A stretch of DNA of 50,047 nucleotides from Vairimorpha ceranae (lineage: Eukaryota; Microsporidia; Nosematidae), in NCBI RefSeq assembly GCF_000988165.1, contig NW_020169323.1, positions 1 to 50,047 on the forward strand. Direction: 5' to 3'. This document shows, piece by piece, positions 19,417 through 29,596 of this stretch. The notes beneath the pieces are model-generated. The model did not search any database. It was not told the DNA's origin and saw only the letters and a program-made list of their open reading frames with translations. Position numbers and translations under genes: made by a program. Numbering within the stretch: position 1 is the stretch's first letter; each line of letters opens with the position of its first letter.

Positions 19417-20607
19417 TTATGCTTGTTGTCTATCAACATAATTTAATCTCCTCCCAAGTGTCGGATGAGTTCTAAAAAGGAGATTGTAAGCCCAAGATGT
19501 ATCAAAGGAAGCCGCACTTATTTCATAAATCTTTATCAATGCACTTTTAAATATTTTAGGATCACATTTACTAATCGCGTATGTATCTGCGCAACGTTCA
19601 CAATAATTACTAAAAATATGGAACAATGAAAAATTAATTAATCTAAAAAATAGAATTGGCACAATATTTATAGAAATTAGAGTGTTTAATTTATCTAACC
19701 TTGATTTACTATGCACTTTGTTTGTTAAATTGTATGATTTATTAATTAAATACAACACAATAAAACCAATTAACTCAATTACAATCCACAATATATTTTG
19801 TAACAGTAGATCGTTATTTAGAACATGTCCTATTTCATGATATAAAATGCACGTAAATTCCTCAGCAAATAAAATATCAAAAATATCACCCCATAAAATT
19901 ATAGTAACATTACTAAAGACTCTTTTTACACTTACATTATAATCTTTTGATTTAACATAACAATATTCTGTGTTAAACCCCATATTATCCAATAAACTTT
20001 TTATTTCAAAAGGAACTACTTTATTTGGTAAAGAGATTACTTTTATTTTATTTTTAAAAAAGACATAATAATTAGCACACAATACTATAGATAAAATAAT
20101 AATTATCTTAATAATTCTAGTTGCTTTGTACATGTAATGTAATAAAATGTAAATTAATAATGGAATAAATGTAATAAAATATTCATTATGTTTATCTTTG
20201 CGTACAAGAAATATTGGTATTGCAAGATAAAGTATTACTAATCCTTTATATTTTTTTATTGTATTTACATACGTGTTCCATAGGCGACTTATTAAATAAA
20301 AAATTGACATCAAAAAAGAATTCTTAAAATTGTTGTGTGCTTGAGCATCATTAAAAATAATTCTATTTGAATCGTGATGATTCAGTACCGGATAATCTTT
20401 TAAGCTCGCAAGCAGTGTAGCACAAAGATAACAAAAAATTTGAAAAATCACTAAAAATGTACGTTTTATCATTCCTTTCTTGACTTGTTGAAAGTCATCT
20501 GTGTTCATGTTGATCTGGTTTGCTAAGAAAAGTACTTGGAATAGCTCGTTTACTAAAACGATTATCAAAAATGATAGTAAAACTAATAAACAATTTTTTA
20601 TATTCAT
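19417..20607 (-). CDS. STE24: CAAX prenyl protease 1 (Ste24-type M48 metalloprotease)
   Basis: A 396-aa integral membrane zinc protease. The zinc site is H257-E-I-G-H261 in ILYHEIGHVLNND, with the third ligand probably E337 in CERCADTYA; the C-terminal THPTLGRRLNYV is the Ste24 signature RTHP..R...I. Hydrophobic segments before, between and after the motif fit the multi-spanning barrel in the ER or inner nuclear membrane. Role: removes the C-terminal tripeptide of prenylated CAAX proteins and clears clogged translocons. It is somewhat shorter than yeast Ste24 (453 aa). A CCC signal directly abuts the ATG (GGG at 20608-20610 on the plus strand). Confidence 0.92.
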   Translation of the reverse strand: MNIKNCLLVLLSFLIIVLVNELFQVLFLANQINMNTDDFQQVKKGMIKRTFLVIFQIFCYLCATLLASLKDYPVLNHHDSNRIIFNDAQAHNNFKNSFLMSIFYLISRLWNTYVNTIKKYKGLVILYLAIPIFLVRKDKHNEYFITFIPLLIYILLHYMYKATRIIKIIIILSIVLCANYYVFFKNKIKVISLPNKVVPFEIKSLLDNMGFNTEYCYVKSKDYNVSVKRVFSNVTIILWGDIFDILFAEEFTCILYHEIGHVLNNDLLLQNILWIVIELIGFIVLYLINKSYNLTNKVHSKSRLDKLNTLISINIVPILFFRLINFSLFHIFSNYCERCADTYAISKCDPKIFKSALIKIYEISAASFDTSWAYNLLFRTHPTLGRRLNYVDRQQA

Positions 20608-21078
20608 GGGCTACTGTTACAAAAACTAAGTTTTATAGTGTAAAGGAGTTTTAGTCATTTTAGGTAAGAAGGAGCTACATTTACTTTTTTTTTAAAGGGT
20701 GTAAATTATCAATATTTGACTTGTTAAATTTTTTTTTATAAATTTAAATAAACCCAAAGCATACAAGTTAAAATAATATTATTAACTTTTTGTATAGTAA
20801 CAGAGCTTTTGAATTAATATTTTTTGTTTAATTATTGCAAAAAGTATATATCTTAGTGTACATTTTTATTTTTTTAAACCAGTAAGTTAAAAATCTAAAA
20901 ATTTTGTCTTTCAAAAAAAACGTATAAATTTTTAATATTCTCAAGTGTTTACGTTGTCTACAAATTTAATATTAAATTTTATATTCAAAAAATAAACATG
21001 TATATTTTTACACTGTTTTTTGAATCTAAGTCGGCTACAACTCGAAATTGATATTGTTTTTCAATTACAACCCCTTTA
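20608..21078. other. Divergent promoter region, Ste24 / SLY1
   Basis: 471 bp between head-to-head genes, each with its own CCC signal at the edge. A GGG run at about 20697 is not followed by a usable frame. Otherwise AT-rich. Confidence 0.6.
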
Positions 21079-22626
21079 ATGTTAAGAAATTTACAAAAAT
21101 CAAGAATTCTATCGTTTTTAAATTCAAATCCTTATCCTTGGAAAGTATTAATATTAGATAAACATACGCAATCTATTATTTCTCCACTACTTAAAAGTAA
21201 AGAATTGCGTGATTGTGGGATTACAGCATACTTTCTTTTTTCATCTTACAGACAACCTATTGCTAATACCCCTGCCTTGTATTTTGTATCTAACATATCC
21301 GAAATATCAAAGGATGTACTAAACTCGTTATATTTTGAATATAATATACACTGTGTAAATAGTATACAACGTAAAGATCTTGAAAGCCTAGCACTAACAC
21401 TATCTAAGAAATGTGTAGCAAACCAGATTACTCAGGTTTATGACCAGTATGTCGATTTTATTAGCTTGCAAGATGATCTGTATACTCTTGACATACCTGA
21501 TTCTTACTATTTAAAAGAATCTAGAGAAATTTGGAAAAGTATTGTATCTTCTATGTTAAGCATATTTGTTACATTAGATAGTGTACCGTATATATTTAGT
21601 ACAGATGAAACTACTAACACTATTTGTAAAATGATAAAAGATAAAATGGCTAATAATAAATTATTCGATAACAAAAGTCATAAAAGATCACTATTAATAA
21701 TGGTAAATCGAGACTATGATGTATTTACTCCCATACAACACGTTTGGAGTTATAGTGCACTTATGGACGATTTATTGGCTTTAGAAAATAATAAAATCGT
21801 TATAAATAATAAAACGTATGATTTAGATCCCAGTGATCCACTTTGGAAAGATAATCGAAATGAATACTTCCCATTGGTAGTAGAAAAAGTAGAAGCGGCA
21901 CTTCTTGAGTATAAAAAAGAAATGGCATTGCGAAGTATTGACAATAAGAGTGATAAAAAGGCCATAACAGATTTGCTAGATAAAACGCCAGAACTCGCTA
22001 AGAAAAACGAATCTGTAAATTCTCATATAACAATATGTCTTGAAATGGTTGATATTATAAAAAAAAGGAACATAGATGAATTTTACCGAATTGAAAAGAC
22101 TGGATATTCAGATGAAGAACTAATGACAGTTTCCGAAAAAGGAACAGATCAAGATATTTTAAGATTGGCGCTTAGTATTATTAACACTAAAGATGGAAAT
22201 GTAGCAGAAGCAATGTTAAAAAAAAGAAATATCAAAACTAATGTAACAGAATTTTTTAAAAAATTTAGAACAAAAACAACAGTAGAAAAAAGCAAATTTT
22301 TTAATATGGTATCATCTATTATGGGAAATGTTCAGAAATTTCTGCCTGTTAAGGAAAAATCACCATTGTCTGATTTGGTAGAAAATATATGGAATAATTC
22401 TAAATCAGACGTATTTAAAATGTTTGATCCGTTAAATGTAGATACATTTAGAAAAGAAAATGTGTCGAGTATTGTTGTTTGTATGGTTGGTGGTGCCACT
22501 TATTCAGAATTAAAAACGTTGAAAAATCTGGAAGAAAAAATAGGAATTCCTATTATTTACGGAGGAACAGAAATATTGAATAGTAAAAAATTTTTAGATC
22601 AAGTCGAGAAGTTAATGAGAAAATAA
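21079..22626 (+). CDS. SLY1: SLY1-like Sec1/Munc18 protein
   Basis: A 515-aa SM protein (yeast Sly1 has 666). The N-terminus WKVLILDKHTQSIISPLLKS followed by LRDCGITAYFLF and NTPALYFVSN matches Sly1 rather than Sec1, Vps33 or Vps45. The middle contains LLIMVNRDYDVFTPIQHVWS, the SM-family 'DRxxDxxTPLLHxWTY' block, and the end has VVCMVGGATYSELKTL with IPIIYGGTEILN, the family's closing G-G-x-T-x-x-E and ILN motif. Role: binds Sed5 and Ufe1 type syntaxins and promotes ER-Golgi SNARE assembly. A CCCC run (21071-21074) is four bases before the ATG. Confidence 0.93.
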   Translation: MLRNLQKSRILSFLNSNPYPWKVLILDKHTQSIISPLLKSKELRDCGITAYFLFSSYRQPIANTPALYFVSNISEISKDVLNSLYFEYNIHCVNSIQRKDLESLALTLSKKCVANQITQVYDQYVDFISLQDDLYTLDIPDSYYLKESREIWKSIVSSMLSIFVTLDSVPYIFSTDETTNTICKMIKDKMANNKLFDNKSHKRSLLIMVNRDYDVFTPIQHVWSYSALMDDLLALENNKIVINNKTYDLDPSDPLWKDNRNEYFPLVVEKVEAALLEYKKEMALRSIDNKSDKKAITDLLDKTPELAKKNESVNSHITICLEMVDIIKKRNIDEFYRIEKTGYSDEELMTVSEKGTDQDILRLALSIINTKDGNVAEAMLKKRNIKTNVTEFFKKFRTKTTVEKSKFFNMVSSIMGNVQKFLPVKEKSPLSDLVENIWNNSKSDVFKMFDPLNVDTFRKENVSSIVVCMVGGATYSELKTLKNLEEKIGIPIIYGGTEILNSKKFLDQVEKLMRK

Positions 22627-22997
22627 ATGCTGTTTAATTAAATGTTAGATTTGTATTACAGGACATTTTTGAACTTTTTTAAAATGTAAAAACAATGTGT
22701 GCAAGAATCATTTGTCAATAACACTTTTGTTCTTTTACCTTCTTGTCGCGTAGGTTTAATAATAAATATTCTAAATTAATATTTGAAGGATAATTAGTTT
22801 TCGACGGCATTTATTTTTTCATTTTTTTAATGTGATAAAGTATTAGTTAATAAAAAAACATATTTACAAGTAATAAAAAATAAACATTTTTATAATGAAA
22901 GGATAATGTAAAGCTTTCACATCACTAATGCTTAAATATTTTTTTATTTTTTATTAATGTTTTAAAAGTCTTTAAAATCCCCTTATTTAAAGATTCA
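22627..22997. other. Intergenic region
   Basis: 371 bp between two plus-strand genes. Only the CCCC signal at 22979-22982, 15 bases before the haspin ATG, is noted. Confidence 0.6.
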
Positions 22998-24725
22998 ATG
23001 TCAAAAGATAGAAGCTTTATTTCACACAATAAATTATTATTTTCAGATCAAGATAATAGTTTTGTAGCAAACAGTTCTCAAAATATAATACATTACCCCG
23101 TTCTTGACTACAATATTAATCTTATAAATGATGTGATGTGTAAGATATTTTGTATTATTTCTGATCACACAAATATAAAAAGGAAAGATTTAAGCATAAA
23201 TTATAAAAATGATGGATCATTCAAAAAATTTCTTTGTACAACTATAAGCTTTATAGAATATCTTGAATACATCTGCCCAATATTAAAAATCACTAAACCA
23301 AAGACTTATGATATTTTAAATTATGTAAATAATCTTTTTTTGAATATGAAAGATAAAAAGTTAAATTATATACTCTCTAATGTTTTGGATACCTTAGGAC
23401 ATATTCCAGAATCGTGTTGCTGGTCACAAGAAATCAAAAAAATGTGTAATTTTTACAAAAAAAATATAAATTACGCTTTTGATATTATTAATGAAAATGC
23501 TTTAGTCGAATATGGCCATAATTTAATGTATAAAGACCTTTTGGAACTAAGTGACTCTTTTGAAGGAACTCCTCTTAAAAAGAGGTGTCTTGCTAAAGAT
23601 AAGGACATCGATATTAAAAATATTTTTTTTGACGTTCCTGATGTAGATTTGACTTCAACGACAATATTTTCAGATGATGAATCTGATAATATTTTAATAG
23701 AAAATAATAATAATATTTTTAACAATAAATCTGAATCTAACACTACTTCTAATGATTTAAATAAAAATTCAGAAGTTAAACAAGATGTTTCATTTACAAA
23801 CATTTCTGTTTTGACTAATTGTAAAAAAAGATCATTCATGAGACAAGATATTACAAGTCAATCATACATTGAAGTTTACAAAGAAGAATTAGATATAAAA
23901 TTTTTAGATTTTAATGATCTACCAAAAAATGTTAAAAAAGTAGCAGAAGCTTCTTTTAGTGAAGTTTATAAAGTTGATGATTTAATTTATAAAATTGTAC
24001 CAATGGGAATATGTTGCGATACGAAAATAGAAGATTTTATACGTGAAGCCAGAATACTAAAAATATTAAGTAAAGAAAAGGGCATTCCAGTATTAAAAGA
24101 CGTTCTGATTATTTCAGGAAAATACGCGCCGGCTTATTTACAGGCCTGGGATGACTATGGATTTGTAGAGAATCCAAGACCTGATTTTTATGAAGAAAAC
24201 CAAATGTACGGAGTATTGGTTACTGAGGAAGGAGGTGTTTGTTTAGAATTTTATAAATTTAAAACTGTTAAAGAGATACAAAATATTTTATTAGAAATAT
24301 CAAGCATATTATCAAATCTAGAACTTAAATATAGTCTTGAGCATAGAGATTTACATTGGGGGAATATTCTTGTTTTAGATAAAAATGTAAAAATTATAGA
24401 TTTCGCACTCAGTAGACTTACATTTAATGAAGAAATTATTTTTAAAAATTTAAATGAGATTAGTTGGATTTTTGACGGAGATGAGAAAGTTGATGAACAA
24501 TTTGGAATTTATAAAAAAATGAATAGACTTGTAGATGAAGATTGGAGTAAAAGCAATACTTTAACAACCATTTTATGGATGAAATATTTAGTAAGAAAGC
24601 TATTTGATAAGATACCCAGAAAGAAGTCTGTAAGTCTTAGACAGGTTTATTTAGATTATTTAGAAAAATGTAAATCAATAACTGAATTTTATAAGATACT
24701 AAGTTTTACAAAAAAAGATTCTTAA
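22998..24725 (+). CDS. Haspin-type protein kinase
   Basis: A 575-aa protein whose C-terminal half (about 300-560) is a haspin kinase domain. The glycine-rich turn EASFSEVYKV is followed by the VAIK-equivalent Lys332 (IYKIVPMG) and Glu350 (FIREARIL). The catalytic loop is LEHRDLHWGNILV (D451, N456), diagnostic for haspin. The DFG site is IIDFALSRL (D468), equivalent to the haspin DYT. The later block IFDGDEKVDEQFGIYKKM followed by LTTILWMKYL matches haspin 'GDxDYQFDIYRxM...NVLWLHYL'. Role: phosphorylates histone H3 Thr3 at centromeres in mitosis. The N-terminal 280 residues are divergent, with an Asn/Ser/Asp-rich stretch at 205-260. The casein kinase 1 gene follows after 35 bp on the same strand. 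Confidence 0.92.
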   Translation: MSKDRSFISHNKLLFSDQDNSFVANSSQNIIHYPVLDYNINLINDVMCKIFCIISDHTNIKRKDLSINYKNDGSFKKFLCTTISFIEYLEYICPILKITKPKTYDILNYVNNLFLNMKDKKLNYILSNVLDTLGHIPESCCWSQEIKKMCNFYKKNINYAFDIINENALVEYGHNLMYKDLLELSDSFEGTPLKKRCLAKDKDIDIKNIFFDVPDVDLTSTTIFSDDESDNILIENNNNIFNNKSESNTTSNDLNKNSEVKQDVSFTNISVLTNCKKRSFMRQDITSQSYIEVYKEELDIKFLDFNDLPKNVKKVAEASFSEVYKVDDLIYKIVPMGICCDTKIEDFIREARILKILSKEKGIPVLKDVLIISGKYAPAYLQAWDDYGFVENPRPDFYEENQMYGVLVTEEGGVCLEFYKFKTVKEIQNILLEISSILSNLELKYSLEHRDLHWGNILVLDKNVKIIDFALSRLTFNEEIIFKNLNEISWIFDGDEKVDEQFGIYKKMNRLVDEDWSKSNTLTTILWMKYLVRKLFDKIPRKKSVSLRQVYLDYLEKCKSITEFYKILSFTKKDS

Positions 24726-24760
24726 AAAGAATTTTGCTAATTTTTATTTTTGTATCCCTC

Positions 24761-25651
24761 ATGTCTTCTGAGCTATTGAATATTAAACTTATGGAAAAAA
24801 TAGCATCAGGCGCGTTTGGTGAAATTTATTTAGCCAAAGATACAAATCTTAAGATTCTTGTAGCAGTAAAAGTTGAGAAAAAAGGAAATATGACACAGAT
24901 TAAACATGAATATCAAGTCTATAAAAGACTTATTAAATTTTCAAATAAATTTTTACTGCCCGATGAACCTGTTCCAATTCCTAAAATTTTTACATATGGT
25001 AAAATTTTAGTAAAAGATGTGTACATGAACTGTTTGGTTATGGAGTTACTTGGTAAGTCATTAGAAGAGCTTTTTGTACATTCAAATAGACGTTTTGCAC
25101 TAAAAACTGTCGTTAAATTGGCAATAAGAATGTTGAAGAGCATAGAAATGGTTCATAATAGTCATTTTGTTCACAGAGACATAAAACCCGATAATTTTGT
25201 ATTTGATATTGAAGAAAAAAATTTATATTTAATAGACTTTGGTCTTGCTAAGGAATATAGGGATCCACGTACACATGTACATAGAGAGATAAGATATGAC
25301 AAATCACTTACTGGAACTGCACGATATGCTAGTATACGTACACATCAAGGATATGAACAAAGTAGAAGGGATGATTTAGAAAGTTTAGGGTACTGTCTTT
25401 TATATTTTTTAAAAGGCAGGCTACCATGGCAGGGACTTAGGGCAGAAAATAAACAAGAAAGATATGACAAGATTAAAGAATGCAAAGAGACATTAAAAAT
25501 ATGGGAACTGTGTGCAGATCTGCCTCATGAATTTTATATGTATGTTTTTTATGTAAGAAATTTAGGATATGAGGATTGGCCTAATTACGAATATCTTAGA
25601 GGCTTGTTTAAGACGATAATGAAAAAAAATGAATGGAGAAATGATGAATGA
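24761..25651 (+). CDS. Casein kinase 1 family protein kinase
   Basis: A 296-aa protein consisting of little more than the CK1 catalytic domain. It shows the glycine loop ASGAFGEIYLAKD, Lys37 (VAVKVE), the catalytic HRDIKPDNFV (D140), DFG at 159-161, and the CK1 signature YDKSLTGTARYASIRTH followed by EQSRRDDLESLGYCLLYF and LPWQGL. It has no C-terminal regulatory tail and no CAAX box, so it is a minimal Hrr25/CK1-delta type. The start at 24761 is fixed by TATCCCTC directly upstream (CCC 24756-24758); there is no ATG further up in the frame. It follows the haspin gene by 35 bp, so its CCC signal lies in that short gap. Confidence 0.95.
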   Translation: MSSELLNIKLMEKIASGAFGEIYLAKDTNLKILVAVKVEKKGNMTQIKHEYQVYKRLIKFSNKFLLPDEPVPIPKIFTYGKILVKDVYMNCLVMELLGKSLEELFVHSNRRFALKTVVKLAIRMLKSIEMVHNSHFVHRDIKPDNFVFDIEEKNLYLIDFGLAKEYRDPRTHVHREIRYDKSLTGTARYASIRTHQGYEQSRRDDLESLGYCLLYFLKGRLPWQGLRAENKQERYDKIKECKETLKIWELCADLPHEFYMYVFYVRNLGYEDWPNYEYLRGLFKTIMKKNEWRNDE

Positions 25652-26192
25652 CTTGATTGGAATTAATATATCTTAACATATTTAATTAATAAATATATTA
25701 CAAATAAATGATAATTTATATTAGTTTGCACTTTTTATTCACAGTTTTCTATTTTTTTTACAAAACATACATAAATTCTGCCAAAATATAATTATAATCT
25801 AGTAGAAGATATGCAATGCGTCAATTGTCTTATGCGTTCTGCTTTCATCTAAAACAAGATTAATTTTAATTAAGCCTGGCTTTAAATCTAGCAAAATGTT
25901 TAATTAAATTATTTTTATTGTTAGCTAAATTTTGTAAACTAAATGCTGAACAGAGAAATTTATAATATTCGATGCAATTTTACATTTAGTTTACAAAAAT
26001 CTTTATTTTAATAAATGAAATTATAAAATTTGTTATAATGGTTATTAATTACTTAAAAACACTAATTGTAATTTTCTGTAAGTTGTATTTTTAAAACATG
26101 CATTAAATTATTTAAAAATCTTTAAATTATTTTAATTAAAAATAATAAATAGTAACAATTTTAAAATAAATATTTATCACAGTAAAGTTGTT
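25652..26192. other. Intergenic region (convergent)
   Basis: 541 bp between the 3' ends of two convergent genes. No gene, CCC/GGG signal or repeat was seen. Confidence 0.6.
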
Positions 26193-26729
26193 TTATTGTT
26201 TTAACATATCTTTAATGTTTTTAAACTGTAATTTCTCCAAAAAAGAATTTATTCTTTTTTTAATATCTTTAAATTTTTCTTTTTGTGGATTTAAATCTAA
26301 AAGGCTGCAAAATGCTGAACAAAGGGTTTTAGACATTGAAATTTTAAGATATAGATCATAAAGTAAAGATAAAACATCTGGTATTTCATCAGGCACATAT
26401 TGTCTTTCTTCATCCATTTTTATGAAATAATATTCGCATATAGACATTTTTTGATCAAAAAGTTTAGCTAATGATTTTAAAGCTATTTTATAAATATTGA
26501 GTTTTAAAATAATACCGTCTTTGCTACTTTTTTCAATCTCTTCCGATATTTTCTCAATTATTTTAAATATTCTAGGGACGTACTTATCAGAAGACTCAAT
26601 ATACCTCAAGCCTAAATCTACATTAATTTCAAGACGAAATAGTTTGTACAGATTATTTAGTGTTTTTAGTTTTTGTTGATCATTTTTAGAAGGTGAAAGA
26701 ATTTTAAAAAAAAAGATAGAAAAAATCAT
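26193..26729 (-). CDS. Hypothetical helical protein, 178 aa, possible signal sequence
   Basis: Not recognised. The start at 26729 is fixed by AGCCCT directly before the ATG (GGG at 26731-26733). The first nine residues (MIFSIFFFK) are hydrophobic but short, so they may be a minimal signal sequence or a buried helix. The rest is a run of amphipathic helices with Lys/Glu/Leu/Ile heptads (for example DKYVPRIFKIIEKISEEIEK and ISMSKTLCSAFCSLLDL). Two or three Cys occur near 150. Composition and size resemble small lineage-specific microsporidian proteins. Confidence 0.6.
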   Translation of the reverse strand: MIFSIFFFKILSPSKNDQQKLKTLNNLYKLFRLEINVDLGLRYIESSDKYVPRIFKIIEKISEEIEKSSKDGIILKLNIYKIALKSLAKLFDQKMSICEYYFIKMDEERQYVPDEIPDVLSLLYDLYLKISMSKTLCSAFCSLLDLNPQKEKFKDIKKRINSFLEKLQFKNIKDMLKQ

Positions 26730-27652
26730 AGGGCTTAGTAAAAAAGGTCTTTTATAAAAATCAAAAGTTGCATAAACGTGCAATTTCTTCTTGTTGGAAA
26801 TAATTAAATAAAAGATGGTTTTGTGTTTAACGTCAAACTTTTAATTTATAATTGAATAAATCAAAATGTGTATTTAAATATTTAAATTGCCTTTCTTAAT
26901 TTCAAGAATGTGTAAATGACACAATAACGTCAGTATATTAATTTGAATAATTTTATAAATCAATGTTAATGTTTTGACAAATGAAAAACACCAGATTAAT
27001 TTTTTTCTAGTTCTTTATAAAAAGTTAAAAAAATGATTTAAAATACGCATAAACAGTTTTAAGGCAATAATTAAAGTAAAAATTTACTGTGTATAAAATG
27101 GCACTAAGGGAATTAATTATGTAAAAATGGTGTGTTTTTCTTCGTTACATGATGTTTAAATGATTTAAATTAAAAAATACAGCTTAATGCTTTAAATTGC
27201 TAAGGATTTTATATACTATTTTTAGTTGAATTATAAACTAATTAAAAAAATAATTTTTAAATAATTTTTGTTTACAATAACTTTTAATTAGCCAAATAAA
27301 TACCATGTGATATTTTAGACTTTGGCATATGTAAAAAAGGCAAATTTTTACTGGTAATTAATTGTCAAATATTTTTTGTAGAAGGCCTTTGTTCAACTTC
27401 CGATTTTTATATAAGTTTTTTATTTATTCTTGCTATTGCATCCCATAGCTTTACATTAACATATACATCGCTGCTATAATGTTAAATTACATATAATAAT
27501 TATTTTTTTTTCTCTTCGATCGTAGAAGTATTTAATGTCAGTTATTTCTTTGTTATTAGATTTGTTTAATTTAGTCATTAAATATATCTAGTTGTTTAAA
27601 TTAAATTTAAGTAATTGCTTAGATTAATATATAATTTTACATCTTGTATAGC

Positions 27653-27796
27653 ATGCCTTTCCTTCTACTTTGCATGTTAAAAGTTTTATTTTCTGCATAT
27701 CTGGAGACGTATGAAGTAAATTGCTACACTGGGCCGATTTATTTATTCGTATCAGCCATTATGTGGTCAATTACTAATTTATTTTTTACAGTTTGA
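27653..27796 (+). CDS. 47-aa membrane protein, candidate serine palmitoyltransferase small subunit
   Basis: A short frame in a gap, noticeably richer in GC than its surroundings. The product has a hydrophobic N-terminal segment (MPFLLLCMLKVLFSAYLETY), then E-V-N-C-Y, then a second hydrophobic segment (GPIYLFVSAIMWSITNLFF). The layout and the L-E-x-aromatic-E core (YLETYE) match the small activating subunits of serine palmitoyltransferase (ssSPT/Tsc3-like), whose conserved centre is YxLEPWExxxF followed by a membrane helix. Such a subunit would activate LCB1/LCB2 in the ER for sphingoid-base synthesis. An in-frame TAA precedes the ATG at 27632. It has no CCC signal, which lowers confidence; an in-frame ATG seven codons later is also possible. 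Confidence 0.4.
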   Translation: MPFLLLCMLKVLFSAYLETYEVNCYTGPIYLFVSAIMWSITNLFFTV

Positions 27797-28177
27797 ATAT
27801 TTGCTTTTAAAATATTTTTATCTTTAATGAACGATTAATACTTTTAAGTTTGTTTAATTTCTCTATGTGTGATGCATTTATTGTTTCTTTTATTTCTTAA
27901 TATATATTTTCTAACTTATTTTATGTAACTTATTTTTTCTCAAATCACTATTTTAAGACATAAAATCTAAATGATTTTTAATTTATCAACGAAATTAAAT
28001 ATTGTTTTTTAAAATCTTAAAAATATGATATATGTGCTATACCTAATACTAAAATGTTTAATAAATCATAAAAGCAAATATTGTCCAGTTTTCAAATATT
28101 TATCTATATTTTTAGTATTTTTTAATATCGCAATAATAAATTAATCTGATATTTTTTTACAATAAAAAAATTAAGCT

Positions 28178-28208
28178 TAAATATCCAATACGTTGTATTG
28201 GATATTTA
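28178..28208. repeat. Perfect 14-bp hairpin
   Basis: TAAATATCCAATAC at 28178-28191 is exactly complementary to 28195-28208 with a 3-base loop. It lies about 120 bp past the stop codon of the minus-strand gene ending at 28331, so it could shape the 3' end of that transcript or be the footprint of a small element. Confidence 0.75.
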
Positions 28209-28330
28209 CATTTAATAAAAGAAAACAAAATAGGTTTTTATTAAAAATAAATTCAAGGTAATAATCATATAGTAAAGTTTTAAAAATAACACTAATAGAC
28301 AACTACTAAGATAACAATTTTTAAATCAGT

Positions 28331-28873
28331 TTAATTTAATAAGTGCTCAAACGCTTTTTTAAAATCAGTTCCAAATATTTCGATTGCCGCATGAACAAGT
28401 TTTAACAATTCAACAAGTTCATTAAGATGTTTACGATTCATTGGGCATAAATTAGTCGCATTTTTAGAAAAAAACTCAAGATCTTTTTGAAAACTAGAAT
28501 AAATCATACCCATTTGATTAGAAAGATTCTCAATTGGCTTTTTAATGTCATTAACTACTTCTTTTTGCAATTTATACATGTCTTGGAAGTTAAAATCATC
28601 AAATAACTCAGAAGTAAATGTTAAATGTTGCAACTCGTTCCTTAACAGGCCAATTAAATATTTTAAATCTGATACCTTATCGTCATCAGAAACACTTTCT
28701 TTTTCGTATTTGTTTTCCAAATCATCAAGCTTTTCTTCAAAATCGTCTTCTCGTATTGCATCTCTCCATTTTTCTACCATAATTTTGATTTTCGTAAACA
28801 TTTCATCAACATCGCAATTTGAAGTAGTAATTTTTACTATTAGTGTAAATAAAAATATTTTTGTAAAATACAT
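28331..28873 (-). CDS. Secreted helical hypothetical protein, 180 aa
   Basis: Not recognised. A clear signal peptide covers residues 1-18 (MYFTKIFLFTLIVKITTS), followed by a mature start NCDVDEMF. The mature protein is acidic and almost entirely helical, with heptad-like stretches (DFEEKLDDLENKYEKE, LKYLIGLLRNELQHL, LNELVELLKLVHAAIEIF) and two Cys (residue 20 and in NLCPMNRK). This profile fits a protein exported to the spore wall, the polar tube compartment or the host interface, but no family is identified. A CCCC run (28880-28883 on the plus strand) lies six bases before the ATG. Confidence 0.75.
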   Translation of the reverse strand: MYFTKIFLFTLIVKITTSNCDVDEMFTKIKIMVEKWRDAIREDDFEEKLDDLENKYEKESVSDDDKVSDLKYLIGLLRNELQHLTFTSELFDDFNFQDMYKLQKEVVNDIKKPIENLSNQMGMIYSSFQKDLEFFSKNATNLCPMNRKHLNELVELLKLVHAAIEIFGTDFKKAFEHLLN

Positions 28874-29596
28874 TTTAAAGGGGTCAACAAAATTAAATGT
28901 TTAAATATAATTTTGATAAAAAAAAAAGGTTTACTTTATTTGAAAGACAAAGGATAAATACAAAAATACTAATGCGTATATTAAACGTCATAATTTTTTG
29001 AAAATGTTGTTTAAATTTAAGATTGTTCTTCTTTATGGCTAAAATACTATTTTATCTGTCTTAAGAAAGAAATTAGGAAAAAAATTGACAGATAAAATTT
29101 TCAAAAATAATTTTAATTAAAGTATACAAATATTAAAAAATTTATTTAAAGCAAAAAATGAAATTTTGCTCAAAATTTTTAACAAATTAAATGATTGCTT
29201 AACCAATATCTTTGTAATGTTTCACGTTCTAGAATTATCATATAAAATTAAGATTTAAAATATTAAAGATTTATTAGAGTAAAGATTTGTAAAATATATC
29301 TTTTAATCATTATTGTAATTTTTTGTGAACTTTTCAAATTACTTAGATTTTCTTTCTTAACACAAAGTACTGCTTTCTAACGTTTTTTATATACATCAAA
29401 ATGGTCTGGTATCTTAACCTATATTTTTATCTTTGTGACATTTAGTTACCACAATTTTTAAATGTAATAAATCAGGTAAAAAATTTTTTATAAATGTGAA
29501 GTAAAGGGGTTATGTACCAAAACCACTGCTTTTTAATATAATTTTAAACCCTCAAAAAACAAAAATAAAATCAAATATTTAATTTAATCGAACTTC
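28874..29596. other. Intergenic region
   Basis: 723 bp upstream of the secreted-protein gene and downstream of the MULE relic. A GGGG run followed by an ATG at 29511 gives a frame of only nine codons. Nothing else is seen. Confidence 0.55.

Larger units (their letters stand above)
26730..28330. other. Long intergenic region, 1.6 kb
   Basis: Mostly featureless AT. It contains a 47-codon frame at 27653-27796 and a perfect 14-bp hairpin at 28178-28208, both listed separately. Confidence 0.55.
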
